Source: Cynocephalus volans (lineage: Eukaryota; Chordata; Mammalia; Dermoptera; Cynocephalidae). Taken from it: 64,000 nucleotides of DNA. The DNA lies in NCBI RefSeq assembly GCF_027409185.1, contig NC_084469.1, positions 38,926,793 through 38,990,792 on the forward strand, written 5' to 3'. The notes under the pieces were generated by a model. The model made no database searches. It saw only the letters and a list, made by a program, of their open reading frames with translations, and was not told where the DNA came from. Positions 51,545 through 62,388 of this stretch are shown piece after piece. How positions within the stretch are numbered: the stretch's first letter is position 1; every line of letters starts with the position of its first letter. Made by a program: the position numbers and the translations under genes.

Positions 51545-52310
51545 GGGATGTAGGGGCTCTGTGTGTGTGCATGTGTGAGTATGCATGTGAGCATGTGCAC
51601 ATGAGTGTGCTGTGTGCGCATGTGTGCACATGTGAGTGTGTGCTTGAGCATGTGCATCCATGTGTGCTTATGCCTACATGTATGTGTGTGGTGTGGCCAT
51701 GTGTGCATGCATATGGAAGCTCATGCATGTGTGTGCTAAGTGTGCACATGTGCTTTGCATGTGCATATGGAAATGGATGTGTGGGAGTGCACGTGTGTGT
51801 ATGTATAAGCATGAACATGGTATCATGCAGGTGCAGCTCTGTGGGTACACATATGCACACATCTGTGTGTGTGCAACATGCATATATGCATGCTCATATG
51901 TGCATTCACATGAGCGCTGCATGAGTGTGTACATGTGAGTGTGGCTATTACTGTGTGCTGCTGTGTGTGCACATATGCACATGTCCATGTGTGTACTATG
52001 TGTGCATGGGTATGCAACATGCATACATGCGTTGTGTGTGCATGCACATGTGCATTGCTTGTATGTGTGCATGTGCAAGCATGGCCATCATTCATGTGCT
52101 GCTCTGTGTGTGCAAAGGTGCCCTTGTCCATGTGTGTGTGCATTGCATGTGCATGTGAGTGTCAGTAGTCATTGCACATGTGCTATGTGTGTATGTGTGC
52201 ACATATCCGTGTGTGTGCGTGTGTGCATGTATGTGCATCCATGGACATCAAACATGTGCTGCTCTGCACGTGCACACATCTGTGTGTGTGTGAATGTGTG
52301 TGCTCTGCTG
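51545..52310 (+). repeat. TG-rich degenerate repeat (TGTGCATG-like) in the last REEP6P intron
   Basis: About 770 bases are alternating purine-pyrimidine, built from TGTGTGCATGTG, GCACATGTG and CATGTG words without a fixed period. Long Cys/His/Met frames on both strands are artefacts. Such tracts favour Z-DNA. Confidence 0.9.
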
Positions 52311-52475
52311 TCTCAGCTTAGCATGGCCACCTGGCCTCTCAAGCTAAGCCCATGCTCACAGCCTCCCTCCTGCTCTCCAGCAGCTTAGCAGAGCCCCAGG
52401 GGCCTGGCTGCCTCATGTCACCTGCCTCTCTCCCCAGCCAAGTCGGGCCTGACCCCACCACAGAGGGACAAGTGA

Positions 52476-53185
52476 GGAAGCCCCACACCCCTTACTAGGA
52501 CCTTACGCATGGCGAGAAGGGGGCCATGTCAGGTGCCCAGCCCTCCACAGAGTCCTTGATGGATTCTCTGACAGAGTTCCCCTCTAGCCCTTTAGGTGCA
52601 GACAAGCCCCCAGGGGTCCCCTAAAATGCCTCTTCAGACAACTCCCAGTCTCACTCCTCGGGCACCCCCAGCTCTGAGTACCAGGGCCAGCTGCCCTCCG
52701 GCTCTGCCAGTGGCTCCCACCTACCCAGCAAAGCCTGGGGCCAGCCTCGGTCATGAGGCAACTCCTCCAGCCAGCCCCAGCAGCATACTCCACTCTCCAA
52801 CACTTCCTCGGGTCCCTCCCAGATGGCCCTTCGGTCCTCAGGGTCCATGCACCATTCCAGTGCCCCTACCAGCCAGGTGCCACCTCTGGTCCACCACCAT
52901 CCCCATGCAGCCCCCCAGCAAGGCCCCCAGCAAGCCAGGGGATGTGGCCCCCAAGACCAGCAGGTGGAACTGGAAGTGGTCCTCAAAGCCACCAGCCAGC
53001 AGCAGCTTGGTGCCCAAGCTGACCATCCTCTGCCACTCTGAGTCCTCTCTAGAGTACACCTCTGAGTCCAGCACTGAGGTCACCTGTAGCTGGCCACACC
53101 ACAGACATAGGCTCCAGTGCCTGCAGCACTACTAGCACCTGAACCACCTGGCCTGCTAGAGCTGGCAATAAAGTGCATCCGGACC
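52476..53185 (+). other. Probable 3' UTR of the REEP6 copy with poly(A) signal; unrecognised ORF
   Basis: GC-rich sequence follows the REEP6-like stop and ends at an AATAAA (53167-53172). A plus-strand frame at 52596-53135 is rich in Pro, Ser and Thr and starts MQTSPQGSPKMPL; frames on the minus strand are also open. I recognise no domain, and the poly(A) signal argues that this is transcribed on the plus strand as 3' UTR. Confidence 0.5.
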
Positions 53186-54240
53186 AGGCTCGCTGGGCAC
53201 AACCTCATTTAATCAGGAATGAATGCCGCAAAGCCCAGCCCATTTCACAGAAGGGGAAACTGAAGCCCAGAGAGGCAAATCATCCCACTCGAGGTCTTGT
53301 CAACTGGCTAAGACTAGTCATCAGGCTTGTTCATGTTAACCTCCATCTTTTAAAAACTCTTCCAGAAAAGAGAAATAGAGAAAATGCTCCCTGATCTCAC
53401 TTGGGTCCCCGCCAGCCCAGAAGCAGATGCTGAAAGAACTTGAGTCCTGGTCCTTTATTTGGGATCCCAGGGAACTCCAGTGGGGAGTAAGAATGTGAGA
53501 TGGGGAAGGGGAGGGAACCACAGAAGGGGCGTGGCCACACCAGCAACACCTGTGGGCACCTGGAGCTCCAACCAGGCATTGAATACCTGAGACTCATCCT
53601 GCCAACCTAGTGAGGGAGCTAGGGTATTTATCCGCTAACTACTGTCAGTCAATGGGGGAGGGCTGGGCTCAGGTGGGGCAACCATGAATTCTGGCCAGTG
53701 CTCCCTGCAGGTAGTGTGAGGTCCAGGGGCCAGAGAATGCATCCCACAAGGAGGCATAGAGCTGACAGCTGAAGTTGGACTGACATTCATGGGAACTGAG
53801 AGAAGGGATACCGGTGGGCACCAGTGAGTCTTCTACAACCCCCAATTTTTTGGGGGGTGGGGGAGCTAGCATGACCCTGATAACAAAAACAGGTAAAGAC
53901 AGAACCAGAAAGGAGTGTGAGGAGCCTGTTTCCTAGATGTAGATGCAACACATCTAAGCAAAACCAGCAAATGAAATCTAACAGGATATAAAAAAAGTAG
54001 GACACCCCCTGTTCATGTTGGGTTCCCTGAAGACACAGTCTGAGTCAGAGGCAGCAGGAGGGAGGGAGCTGAGCAAGGAGGTGGTCTGGGGGGGGGGGCT
54101 GGAGTGAGAACTGCATCCATGAGTTAACTCCACTTTGGGTCTGGGGGCTGGGTTTGGGTTTTTTTTAACCACAAGTATTTATTGATGGGTGGAAGAATAC
54201 TGTTTTGATGAAACAGTCAAACACAAATGGGGATTAAAAT
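53180..54240. other. Unassigned sequence, MIR trace at its start
   Basis: CCATTTCACAGAAGGGGAAA and CCCAGAGAGGCAAATC (about 53,240-53,285) are a MIR fragment. The rest has short frames only and G-runs near 54,085. Confidence 0.45.
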
Positions 54241-54245
54241 GATTT

Positions 54246-54335
54246 GGGGGCTGGCCGGTTAGCTCAGCTGGGTAGAGCATGGTGTTGTAACACCAAGATT
54301 ATGGGTTCAGATCCCCATACCGGCCAGCCACAAAT
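54246..54335 (+). mobile_element. tRNA-Ile-derived SINE monomer, best-preserved tRNA part
   Basis: GGCTGGCCGGTTAGCTCAGC, a GTTGTAACACCAAGATTATG core and GGTTCAGATCCCCATACCGG reproduce nearly the whole tRNA-Ile cloverleaf. The anticodon loop has lost the AAU triplet. It identifies the source tRNA of the SINE family in the window. It is not a working tRNA gene. No poly(A) tail is clear. Confidence 0.88.
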
Positions 54336-54512
54336 TTGGTATATAACCAAAAGGGGGAGGGGAGCCATAATTTTAAGAACTTTGAATATGCAAATGAAGG
54401 AGTGGCTGAAGGACCTCTCTAACAGATTAGTATCAGAAAATTCTTCCCTTTTATACAACTCCTATATTACGTCACTTGATCACAAAATCAGGCTGATACT
54501 TCACAAGGAACT

Positions 54513-54605
54513 CTGGGGCTGGCCAGTTAACTAAGTTGGTTGGACTGCAGCCTTGTAACACCAAGGTCAAGGGTTTGGATCCCCATATTGGCCCCCCCAA
54601 AATTA
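54513..54605 (+). mobile_element. tRNA-Ile-derived SINE monomer
   Basis: GGGGCTGGCCAGTTAACTAA, CCTTGTAACACCAAGGTCAA and GGGTTTGGATCCCCATATTG, ending in a C-run and short A-rich stretch. Related to the copy 170 bases upstream. Confidence 0.85.
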
Positions 54606-55400
54606 AGAATTCCCCCTTCATTTATACCTGAACCCCCTAGTCTAGCCTCTCCTCCGTTCCCTTACCCATCCCTCTGCAGTGGTAGGTTTTAGCAATCCCC
54701 TTCCTAAGGAACTGTACACATATCCTAGATAGCTTTCCAAAGCAAGGAAATAAACAAATGAGTAATGAGTCAGAGAAAGTCAGCCAAGGGCAGATTTATG
54801 GATAAACAGACACGTGCAGACAGACAGCTGGATGGTAGCAGCCTGATTCAATGCATTCCAAGCTGAGCTGACATTGGCAGAGAGGTTGCTAGTGTAACTG
54901 GGCAGCTGACAACACACTACATCCCATGCTCTGGACTCTATTAGGAGTTGACAATTCCAGCATTAGCACCTGCCAAATGTGAAATTCGCGATCAATTCTG
55001 TGCAAAACTCCAAGACATTTGGACTAGGATAAGGTAAGCACTCCCCCAACACTAATCATCTCACCTACCCATTGTTGGCTGCAGCCCACCCTGGGGAGGG
55101 GACTGTAACCTCTGAGGCATGTCTGTGGGAGGCATCTCCCATCATCCAAAGACAAATTCCAGAGCAGGGAGCACCTGTGGGGCATCAGCAGCTAAAGCCT
55201 GGAAGTGGCCGAGGCCATGCAATGTCTCCTACAGTCTGCCCCTTCCACCGCTTAGATCCATGAGCCTCTCCCATTTAGTTCATTCCTCTCAAGCTGTGCT
55301 TCTCCAAGATTTCAGTCGGTCACAATTTCTGGTGGGAACATAGCAGAAGGGTTAGTAGGCTACACCACCAACCCCAGTATTACATTTCTCATGGGTCTGT
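54605..55400. other. Intergenic, nothing recognised
   Basis: Unique-looking sequence with short frames (55072-55343) without domains. Confidence 0.4.
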
Positions 55401-55404
55401 CTGA

Positions 55405-55500
55405 AACTCAGCAGTTCTCAACCAAGAGCAGTTTTGTGTCAGGAACATTGAACAATGTCTGGCCTGCAGACACTTTTGATTTCTGCCCAAACACATCAGC
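55405..55500 (+). repeat. MER20-like hAT fragment
   Basis: CTCAGCAGTTCTCAACCAAG followed by TTGAACAATGTCTGGCCTGC resembles the left end of MER20. Short and diverged. Confidence 0.5.
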
Positions 55501-55557
55501 CAAGTCCTGCAGTCCTTTAACAGGCAATCCCTCTCTCCCCTTAGCAGGACCCAGTTC

Positions 55558-56050
55558 TCTCAACAAATATTGAGTGCCTACTATATGCCAGGTCCTGTTC
55601 CAGGAGCCAAGGGTACAGTGATAACCCAAAGAGATAGAAGTCCCTGCTCCCAAGGACGTGGGGAGGTGATGGTCAACATGGTAAACAGATAACACATCAT
55701 AGGGAGATAAATAACAGGGGGAGTGCCACAGGGAGGGGAGCCAGGATCTAGGGCAGCAACCTCAGGGCAGGTCAGGAAAGGCCTCTAACAGGTGACATTT
55801 GAGTAAAGACATGAAAAAGGTGAGAGCTGACTCTCAAGGATACTCAGGACATGAGCAGTCCAGGCAGGGAGAATGGCAGGTACAAAGGCCCTGGGACAGG
55901 ACTGTGCCTGGCATGTTGAGCATGTGTGGCTGCGGCAGAGTGAATAAGGGGGAGAGAGGAAGGAGGGGTGTCTTGGGGTGTAGACCACACAGGTACTTGG
56001 AGGGCATGTTGGGGGGACTTTGGCTTTTACTTGGGAGGTAGGATTTATCA
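55558..56050 (+). repeat. L2 LINE 3' fragment
   Basis: ATTGAGTGCCTACTATATGC, GACATTTGAGTAAAGACATG, AGTCCAGGCAGGGAGAATGG, GTACAAAGGCCCTGGGACAG and GGACTTTGGCTTTTACTTGG follow the L2 3' consensus order. The reverse-strand frame 55834-56559 overlaps it and is not a gene. Confidence 0.85.
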
Positions 56051-56215
56051 GTGTAAACATTAATAACCACCCACACCTTGCAGTCCATGTCCACATGGGT
56101 GCTGGAGACAGGGATCTTGGGCTTGGCTCTGGCTATGGCCCCAGGGGAGGAGAGGGGTGCCGAGCATTGCCCTTTGCCCTCAAAGGGGGCAGAGGGACAG
56201 ACTCCAGCTCTGCCC

Positions 56216-56450
56216 CTCAGAAGAAGAAAAGAAGGAAAAAAGGATAAGGATAAAAAAGAAAGAAAAGGAAAAAGAAAATAAATAAAGAAAGACAAAAGGG
56301 AAAAGAGAAAAAAGAAAAAAAGCCCCTGTTGAATAGGGAGAGACAACAGGTGCAGACCCTTTACCATCTGGGCTAGGTCTCTGAGGCAAGATGTTAGGGC
56401 AGCTCTAACGGCAGTCCAAGGCAAGAGCATTGGGCAGGTGGGTCTGTAGC
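56216..56450 (+). repeat. Composite repeat, locus C: A-rich lead and shared module
   Basis: A purine tract (AAGAAGAAAAGAAGG and so on, 56,218-56,325) is followed by the module GGGAGAGACAACAGGTGCAG at about 56,337. It then reads CATCTGGGCTAGG and TTAGGGCAGCTCTAACGGCA. The same order is at 8,540-8,740. The module directly precedes the minisatellite. Confidence 0.75.
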
Positions 56451-58815
56451 AGCAGGCCAGGACAAGAGTACCCTTTGTGGCAGGCCAGGCCAAGCTAAAA
56501 GGACACGATGGCCTCTCAGCATCAGGCCAAATCCTGGCCAGGGTGGCCCCTAGCTTCAAGTTAGGACAGGCCAGGGGGCACTAGGGGCATTATAGACCTT
56601 GCTAGGGGGCTCTAGTAGCAGGCAAGGTCAGGAGTGCTCATATTGATGGGGGTCCCTTAGAAGCAGGGGTGGCTCTTAGCAGTAGGGATAACCTTAGAGG
56701 TAGGCCAGGCCAGGGAGGCCCATAGTGTCAGAGTACCCATAGTGGCAGGATGACCTTAATGGCTACCCAGGCAAGAGACATTAGCGGCAGTCCAGCCCAG
56801 GCCAGGGGGCCCCTTAGCAGCAGGGGGGCTCTTAGCAGCAGGGGGACCTTGAATAGTAGGCTTGGCCAGGGAGGCCATTACTGCTAGGTCAGGCCAGGGG
56901 GGCCCTGAGGCAGGCCACATGGCCCCTAAGGCCAGGCCAGGCAAGGGTGTCCCTTAGTGGCAGGGTTGCTCATAGCAGCATGGGGGCCTTAAATGCAGGA
57001 GACCCCTAGGAGCAGACCAGTAGAGGGGGCCCCTTCAGCAGGCCAGGCCAGTGGGTCTCTTAGACAGGACAGGACAGGCCAACTCTTAGTTGCAGGGGTC
57101 CCTTAGCATCAGGATTGGCCAGGGCAGCCCTTAGTGGCAGGGGAATTCTTAGTAGCAGGCCAGGAAAGGCTAGGGGCACACTAAGCCAGACCAGACTAGG
57201 GGGACCCTTAGTGGCAGACTGGGCCAAACCAGGGGAGAGCTTAGCAGCAGGTTAGGCCAGGCCACAGGCTCCTTAGTGCTAAGACAGGCCAATGGCATCC
57301 TGGGGCAGGCCTGTCGAGGGGGACACTTGGTGGCAGGGGTGACCTTAGTGGTAGGATGGCACTAGGGGCAGACCACTAAAGGGGGGCCCCATAGCAAGCA
57401 AGACCAGTGGGTCCTTTGGGCAACCAGACCAAGCTATCCCTTAGCAGTAGAAGGCCCTTAGCTGCATGCCTGGTGTATTAGTCCGTTTTGTGTTGATTAT
57501 AACAGAATACACAGAACTGTGTGATTTATAAAGAAAAATGAAATTTATTGCTTACGGTTTCTGAGGCTGGGAAGTCCAAAGTCCATCTGGTGGTGGCAAC
57601 AGTGACCCAGGGGTCTCACATTGCAAGATGGGGGAAGCAGAGAGAGCAAGAGAGAGCAAGACAGACTCTCCTTTTCTTTTAAAGCCCTCAGAACCACACA
57701 CTTGACCACAGTATTTAATCCATTCACTAGGCACGGTCCTACAATCCAATCATCTCTTCAAGGCTCCACCTTTCAATTACCATAATAAGACTTTCCACTC
57801 TCTTAACCATCACAGTGGGGGGCTAAGTTTCTAATACATAAAACATGGGGGATAAAATTAAAGCTTCAATAAGTTTTGGGGGAACGTAATTCAATACACT
57901 ACACCTGGCCAGGACAGCCCTTAGTAGAAGGCCAGCTCAGGCAGGGAGGCCATTAGCAGCAGGTCAGGCCAGAGGCCCTTAGCACCAGGACAGTCCATGC
58001 CATAGTATCGGGTCAGGCCAACAGAACCCCTAGGGACAGACAAGGCCAGGCTATGGTAGCCCTATGGACAGGCCATACGAGGTCAGGGGTACCCCAAGAG
58101 CAGTCCAGGCCAGGCCAAGGGGCACATTGGGTAGACCTGCTAGGTCAAGGGGGGCTTTGGACAGGCCAGATATGCCCAGGGGGCCTTAAGAGCAGGTGAG
58201 GCCAGTCTATGGGGGCCCTAGAGGCAGGTCAGGCCAGGGGGGCCCTATAGGTAGGCCAGTCCAGTCCCAGAGGGACCTAGGAGCAGGCAAGGGCAGGGGG
58301 TCTCATATCAGAGGGGGGCCTTTAGCAGCATAGGGGTATTTTAGCAGCCAGGAGACCATTAGGGGCACTAAAGGCCAGGGTGGTCCTTAGTGGCAGGTTA
58401 CCCTTATTGGCAAGATGCCCTTACTGGCAGGTCAGGCTAGGGGGCCCTAGAAGCAGTCCAGGTCAGGGGGTCCCAATGGCAGGTGACTTCAAGGGAGCTC
58501 TTTGAGGCAGGCCAGGCCAGGCCAGGTCATGCCAGTGGGCCATTAATGCAAGACCAGAACAGTCCAGGATAGCCCTTAGAGGCAGGCCAGTCCAGGCCAG
58601 GCATCCCTCAATGGCAGGTCAGGCAATGCCAGTGGGGCCCTTAGTGACAGGCCATTTCAGGTCGAGGGGGAGGGGCCTTAAGGCCAGGTGAGGTCAAGCA
58701 AGGTGGCCCTTAGCGGTGGCCCTTAGCATCAGTTCAGGCCATGCCGGGGGGGGGGGGGTGGGAGGGGGCTTTAGCAGCACTCCAGGCTAAGACAGGGGTG
58801 CCTTTAGCAGCAGGG
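56450..58815 (+). repeat. GC-rich minisatellite, locus C (large block), interrupted by an LTR
   Basis: About 1.9 kb of net array. Exact CCCTTAGTGGCAGG at 56951 and 57128, a near copy at 57205, CCCTTAGCAGCAGG at 56811, plus dozens of variants with GGCCAGGCCAGGGGG spacers. Units vary from about 20 to 45 bases. A G-run (about 14 G) lies near 58,746. The array is interrupted at 57474-57903 by a MaLR-type LTR. Confidence 0.85.
57474..57903 (-). repeat. MaLR-type solo LTR inserted in the minisatellite
   Basis: The plus strand begins TGTATTAGTCCGTTTTGTGT and ends AATACACTACA, the reverse of an MST/MLT-like LTR (TG...CA ends). The 5-bp duplication CCTGG lies at 57469-57473 and 57904-57908. A relative is at 61118-61532. 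Confidence 0.85.
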
Positions 58816-58824
58816 TACCCATAG

Positions 58825-59540
58825 CGATGTTGGAGGTAGGGTGTGGAGGGTGCCAGTTGTCAGGCTCAATCTGCTCAGTTGTCTTACCAGGTTCTTGACT
58901 CTACCAGAGGAAAGAATTCAAGGGCAGAGTCACAGTAGAAAGTGAGAACAAGTTTAATATAATAGATGAGAAATACAGGTTCCCCAGAGAGAGTGAGGCC
59001 TAGCTCCAGAAACTGAGCAGGACCCACACCAGGTTTAACACAAAAGTAAGTTCAGTACAGACATCAAGTCTAATATGAAAGCCAGAAAAACATACTTGAC
59101 TTTCAGTACAAAGTGCAGGCTGGCTCTGAAGAATGAGCAGCTGCTTGCTGAAAGTAAGCTAGATACAAAGTAAACTATATGCACCTCAGCCAGCAAAGTG
59201 CAGGTTGCTACCAGGAAAGTGAGCAGCAACAACCCCTTTGGCTGGGATTTGGCTTTTAGAGTTTCTCTATCTAGTGAATATTCAGTTAAGGGGGTAGTTC
59301 CCAGTAGTATGCAGCAGAATGTTCTGTGCTATCTATAGAGCATGCCCAGCCACTGGATTGTATAAAACAGCCCCGTTGTCTCATTTTCCCTGTGTTGGTG
59401 CTCAAAAATAGGTCTAACTGGCAACAGTAGCTTTCCTCCAGGAGAGAGCTCAGAGGAGGGGGTCTGAGACCTCAGGGAGGTGCTGGAAACCCAGAGGCAA
59501 GATCTAAAAACCCCAGCCCAGGGAAACTGAGCACAACATG
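58825..59540 (-). repeat. Probable ERV1-type solo LTR inserted in the minisatellite
   Basis: On the minus strand an ATTAAA lies just before CTTGTTCTCACTTTCTACTG, TGACTCTGCCCTTGAATTC and TCTGGTAGAGTCAAGAACC, which resembles an R-U5 end of a gammaretrovirus-like LTR. The 9-mer TACCCATAG borders both sides (58816-58824, 59541-59549). That is longer than usual for a retroviral duplication, so it may partly reflect the repeat units. No internal genes. Confidence 0.5.
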
Positions 59541-59549
59541 TACCCATAG

Positions 59550-59915
59550 TAACAGGCTCCTCTTCATGACAGGATGGGCTAGGGGCCCCTAGAAACAGGC
59601 CACATCAGGAGTGCCTTAGGGCAGGCAAGGTGATGGGGTCCCTTAGAGGCAGGCCTGGCCAGGTAGGCCCTAGGGGGCAGATGAGGCAATGGGGGCCCTT
59701 AGTGACAGGTCAGGCCAGGCTTGGGGGGTGTCCCACAGTGACAGGTCTGACCAGGTCAAGGTGCCCTTAGAGGTTATCCAGTCCAGGCGGGCCCTTAGTG
59801 GCCATCCAGTCCAGGCTAGGAGTGTGGGGCCCTTAGTAGCTGGCCAGGCTAGGCCAGGCGGACTCTTAGCAGCAGGGCAGGCAAGGCCAGGCGGACCCTT
59901 CTCAGTTCAGTAGAG
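59550..59915 (+). repeat. GC-rich minisatellite, locus C continuation
   Basis: The array resumes after the LTR with GGGGGCCCTTAGTGACAGG and GGCCAGGCGGACTCTTAGC units and stops sharply near 59,910. Confidence 0.85.
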
Positions 59916-60955
59916 AATAGCATGAGAATAATCAGAGCAGCAAATACAGACGAGTCATTCAAGAAGTTTTGCTATAAGAGGAAATAGCATAACGAGACAA
60001 ACTAGGAGATAGTACAGCATGTTCATATGCTGATTGGAATAATACTGCAGGGAAGAAAAAATTGCATTGCAGGGGAGGGAAGAAACAACTGCTGAAGAAT
60101 GTCCTTTAGTAGAGGAGAGGGTGATCTCTGAGTAACAAGGCTCTTAGGTACTCATACCATCTAGACTATGCAGGAGACCCACAGAAAACAGTCTCCACTG
60201 AAGAGGAGCTTAAAGTCAAAAATTATAAGCCATACCAAAAACCATCTATCATATGGTGGGGGGGAGTGGGCATTTGCCTCAAATGGATCATGATTTTTTT
60301 TTAAGTTTAAAATGTCTTTGCATGCGTAGGGAGATTCCTTTAAACTTTTAAATCCATGGACCTTGGAGATGAGAGAGAAATTCAGCTTCACCAGTATTTA
60401 ATGTAATGGACTAACTGACACCCTCATTTGGTCACATGTTGAACAGACTTGGGTCACAGTGTGTGAGGCGCTTGGGTCACAAGCGGGAGGAGGAGGAGGT
60501 CCATGCAGTGAGGTTCCCACATTTTCACTTGCTTTCAACATTCTGAGACATACTGAAGTTGATATGTGCTGGATTCAGCAGATTCGTGGATTGTATTACC
60601 TAGCTTTAATTGAACTAACCCTAACGAAATGAACACGTAGTTTCAAAAGTGTTCCCTCAAAGTAATCTCAGTTTGAAGATAACAGTAATAATGCAGGCAC
60701 AGGTTAACAATGAGAGAAGGGCAGAACTACACTTCTAGCTCGAGACCTTTTCAAGAGACATTGGGAAGTAATGACAATGGCAACTTAATCAATAATTTCA
60801 AATGTTAGGAAGTCTCCTAGAAATGTGCATTTATCATTAATAATGAATGTCCTCTTAACCACGTGTTATTTGTGTGTGTGTGTTTACATGGGTATAGGTA
60901 TCTATAAATCATATATACTATATGTAAATATATATGTATGTATATATTTATAGAT
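59915..60955. other. AT-rich intergenic sequence, nothing recognised
   Basis: Only short frames; TATATGTA-type microsatellite begins near 60,900. Confidence 0.4.
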
Positions 60956-60956
60956 G

Positions 60957-61035
60957 CAGGTACTTCAAAAAGTTCATGGAAAGAGTCTTATTACCATTTA
61001 ATTCTATTTGCCATGAACTTTTTGAACTACCTTGT
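60957..61035. repeat. Short palindromic MITE-like element
   Basis: GGTACTTCAAAAAGTTCATGG (60959-60979) is matched by its inverted copy at 61011-61031 with one difference. The interior is about 30 bases. It looks like a small non-autonomous DNA element known in mammals; the name is not certain. Confidence 0.6.
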
Positions 61036-61117
61036 ATATCTACACCAGTATATATAAGTTTATACACTATGTATAAATATATGTATATATGGTACATACT
61101 ATATGTAAATGTATATT

Positions 61118-61300
61118 TATATTAATCCATTTCTGTGGCTTATAACAAAATATGTGGAAATGGGATAATTTATAAAAAATGAAATTTATTGCTTACAGTT
61201 TCAGAGGCTGGGAAGTCCAAAGTCCAGGGAACACAGCTGGTGAAGGCCTTGGCAGTAGCAACAGTGACTCAGTGGTTTCACATGGCAGAAAATAGTGGAG

Positions 61301-61334
<34 letters not shown>

Positions 61335-61532
61335 CCAACCTCCTCGCTTGCTCTCTTTTTAAAGTCCTCAGAACCACACCCCTGACCACCTTAATCCATT
61401 TACTACTGCACAGTTTTACAATCTGATCACCTCTTCAAAGCCCCACCTTTCAATTACCATAATAAGATTTCCCACCCTCAACAGTTACATTGGGAATAAA
61501 GTTTTGGGAGTACATTCAACTCAAGGCAATAT
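61118..61532 (-). repeat. MaLR-type solo LTR
   Basis: ATGAAATTTATTGCTTACAG, GAGGCTGGGAAGTCCAAAGT and CCACCTTTCAATTACCATAA are shared in order with the LTR at 57474-57903. It contains a (GA)n stretch at about 61,305-61,335. Confidence 0.75.
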
Positions 61533-61534
61533 GT

Positions 61535-62284
61535 ATGTATATATGTGTATATTTATTTACACTATATAAGTTTATACACTATATATAAATATATAGGCAT
61601 GTATATGCGTGATATATGTATATATGTACAGGTTATACAAAAATATAGTTTTATAAATATACAGATTGCGTATATAGATTATACATACAGATAATATATC
61701 TACACAGATTTTATATATTATGTGTATAAAAAACATGAACATAACTGCTGAATGTTTAAGATCATATAATATTCTATAAAGTACTTCGTGAAGTTTCACT
61801 AAATCTAATGAAAACATGTTTGGTAGCCTCTTGAGGTCCTAATAAATGAAAATCAATACATAAAATGTTTCATATAAAAGTTTTAGTGCCTTTTATTTTA
61901 AGCTCATTGGTTAAAATTACTAAAATGCAACATGTCTTCCAATTAGTTTGCAAAATCTACTGACTCACATTAGGGACTATGGAACTTAGTAGCCAAATTT
62001 CATGAAAGTTATTTGCTTAATTAGCAGATGGTATTGAAAAATGAATATCATTATTTAGTGTGTGCTGCCAATGATGTACTTTATCCATTTGGAAGTTCTG
62101 GGAAGTTTCTTTTTTAAAAAAATTTTTGATAATCATTAAAACTAAGTGTCAAAAATAAACTAAACTTAGAACGAGACCTTACAAATCTCTGTATCACAGA
62201 GTGTTAAACCAAGGTTTGCTCAAACCATTAGGCAGTTCAAACACAGCATTTATTATATTTTTAGTGAAAACTTTATTCAATAAG
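61535..62284. other. AT-rich sequence with (TATG)n patch
   Basis: Degenerate TATATGTA repeats until about 61,720, then unique AT-rich DNA without recognised features. Confidence 0.45.
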
Positions 62285-62299
62285 TAAAACAGATATTTT

Positions 62300-62388
62300 A
62301 TTTATTTTATTTTATTTTATTTATTTTTTTTAAATTTTTTTTAAAATTTTATTTTGTCGATATACATTGTGGCTGATTATTGCTCCCC
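62300..62388 (-). mobile_element. Extremely 5'-truncated L1 insertion of the same subfamily
   Basis: The minus strand is only the last bases of the L1 3' UTR (GGGGAGCAATAATCAGCCAC to CGACAAAATAAAATTT), one base different from the full-length copy over this part, plus a long A/TAAA tail. A perfect 15-bp duplication, TAAAACAGATATTTT, lies at 62285-62299 and 62389-62403. Confidence 0.9.

Noticed and set aside
54246..54335. A candidate functional tRNA-Ile gene
   Set aside because: The anticodon triplet is lost, and identical heads occur in many SINE copies. It is a SINE body.
55834..56559. A 241-codon minus-strand frame
   Set aside because: It overlaps an L2 fragment and the purine tract of the composite repeat; the codons are not gene-like.
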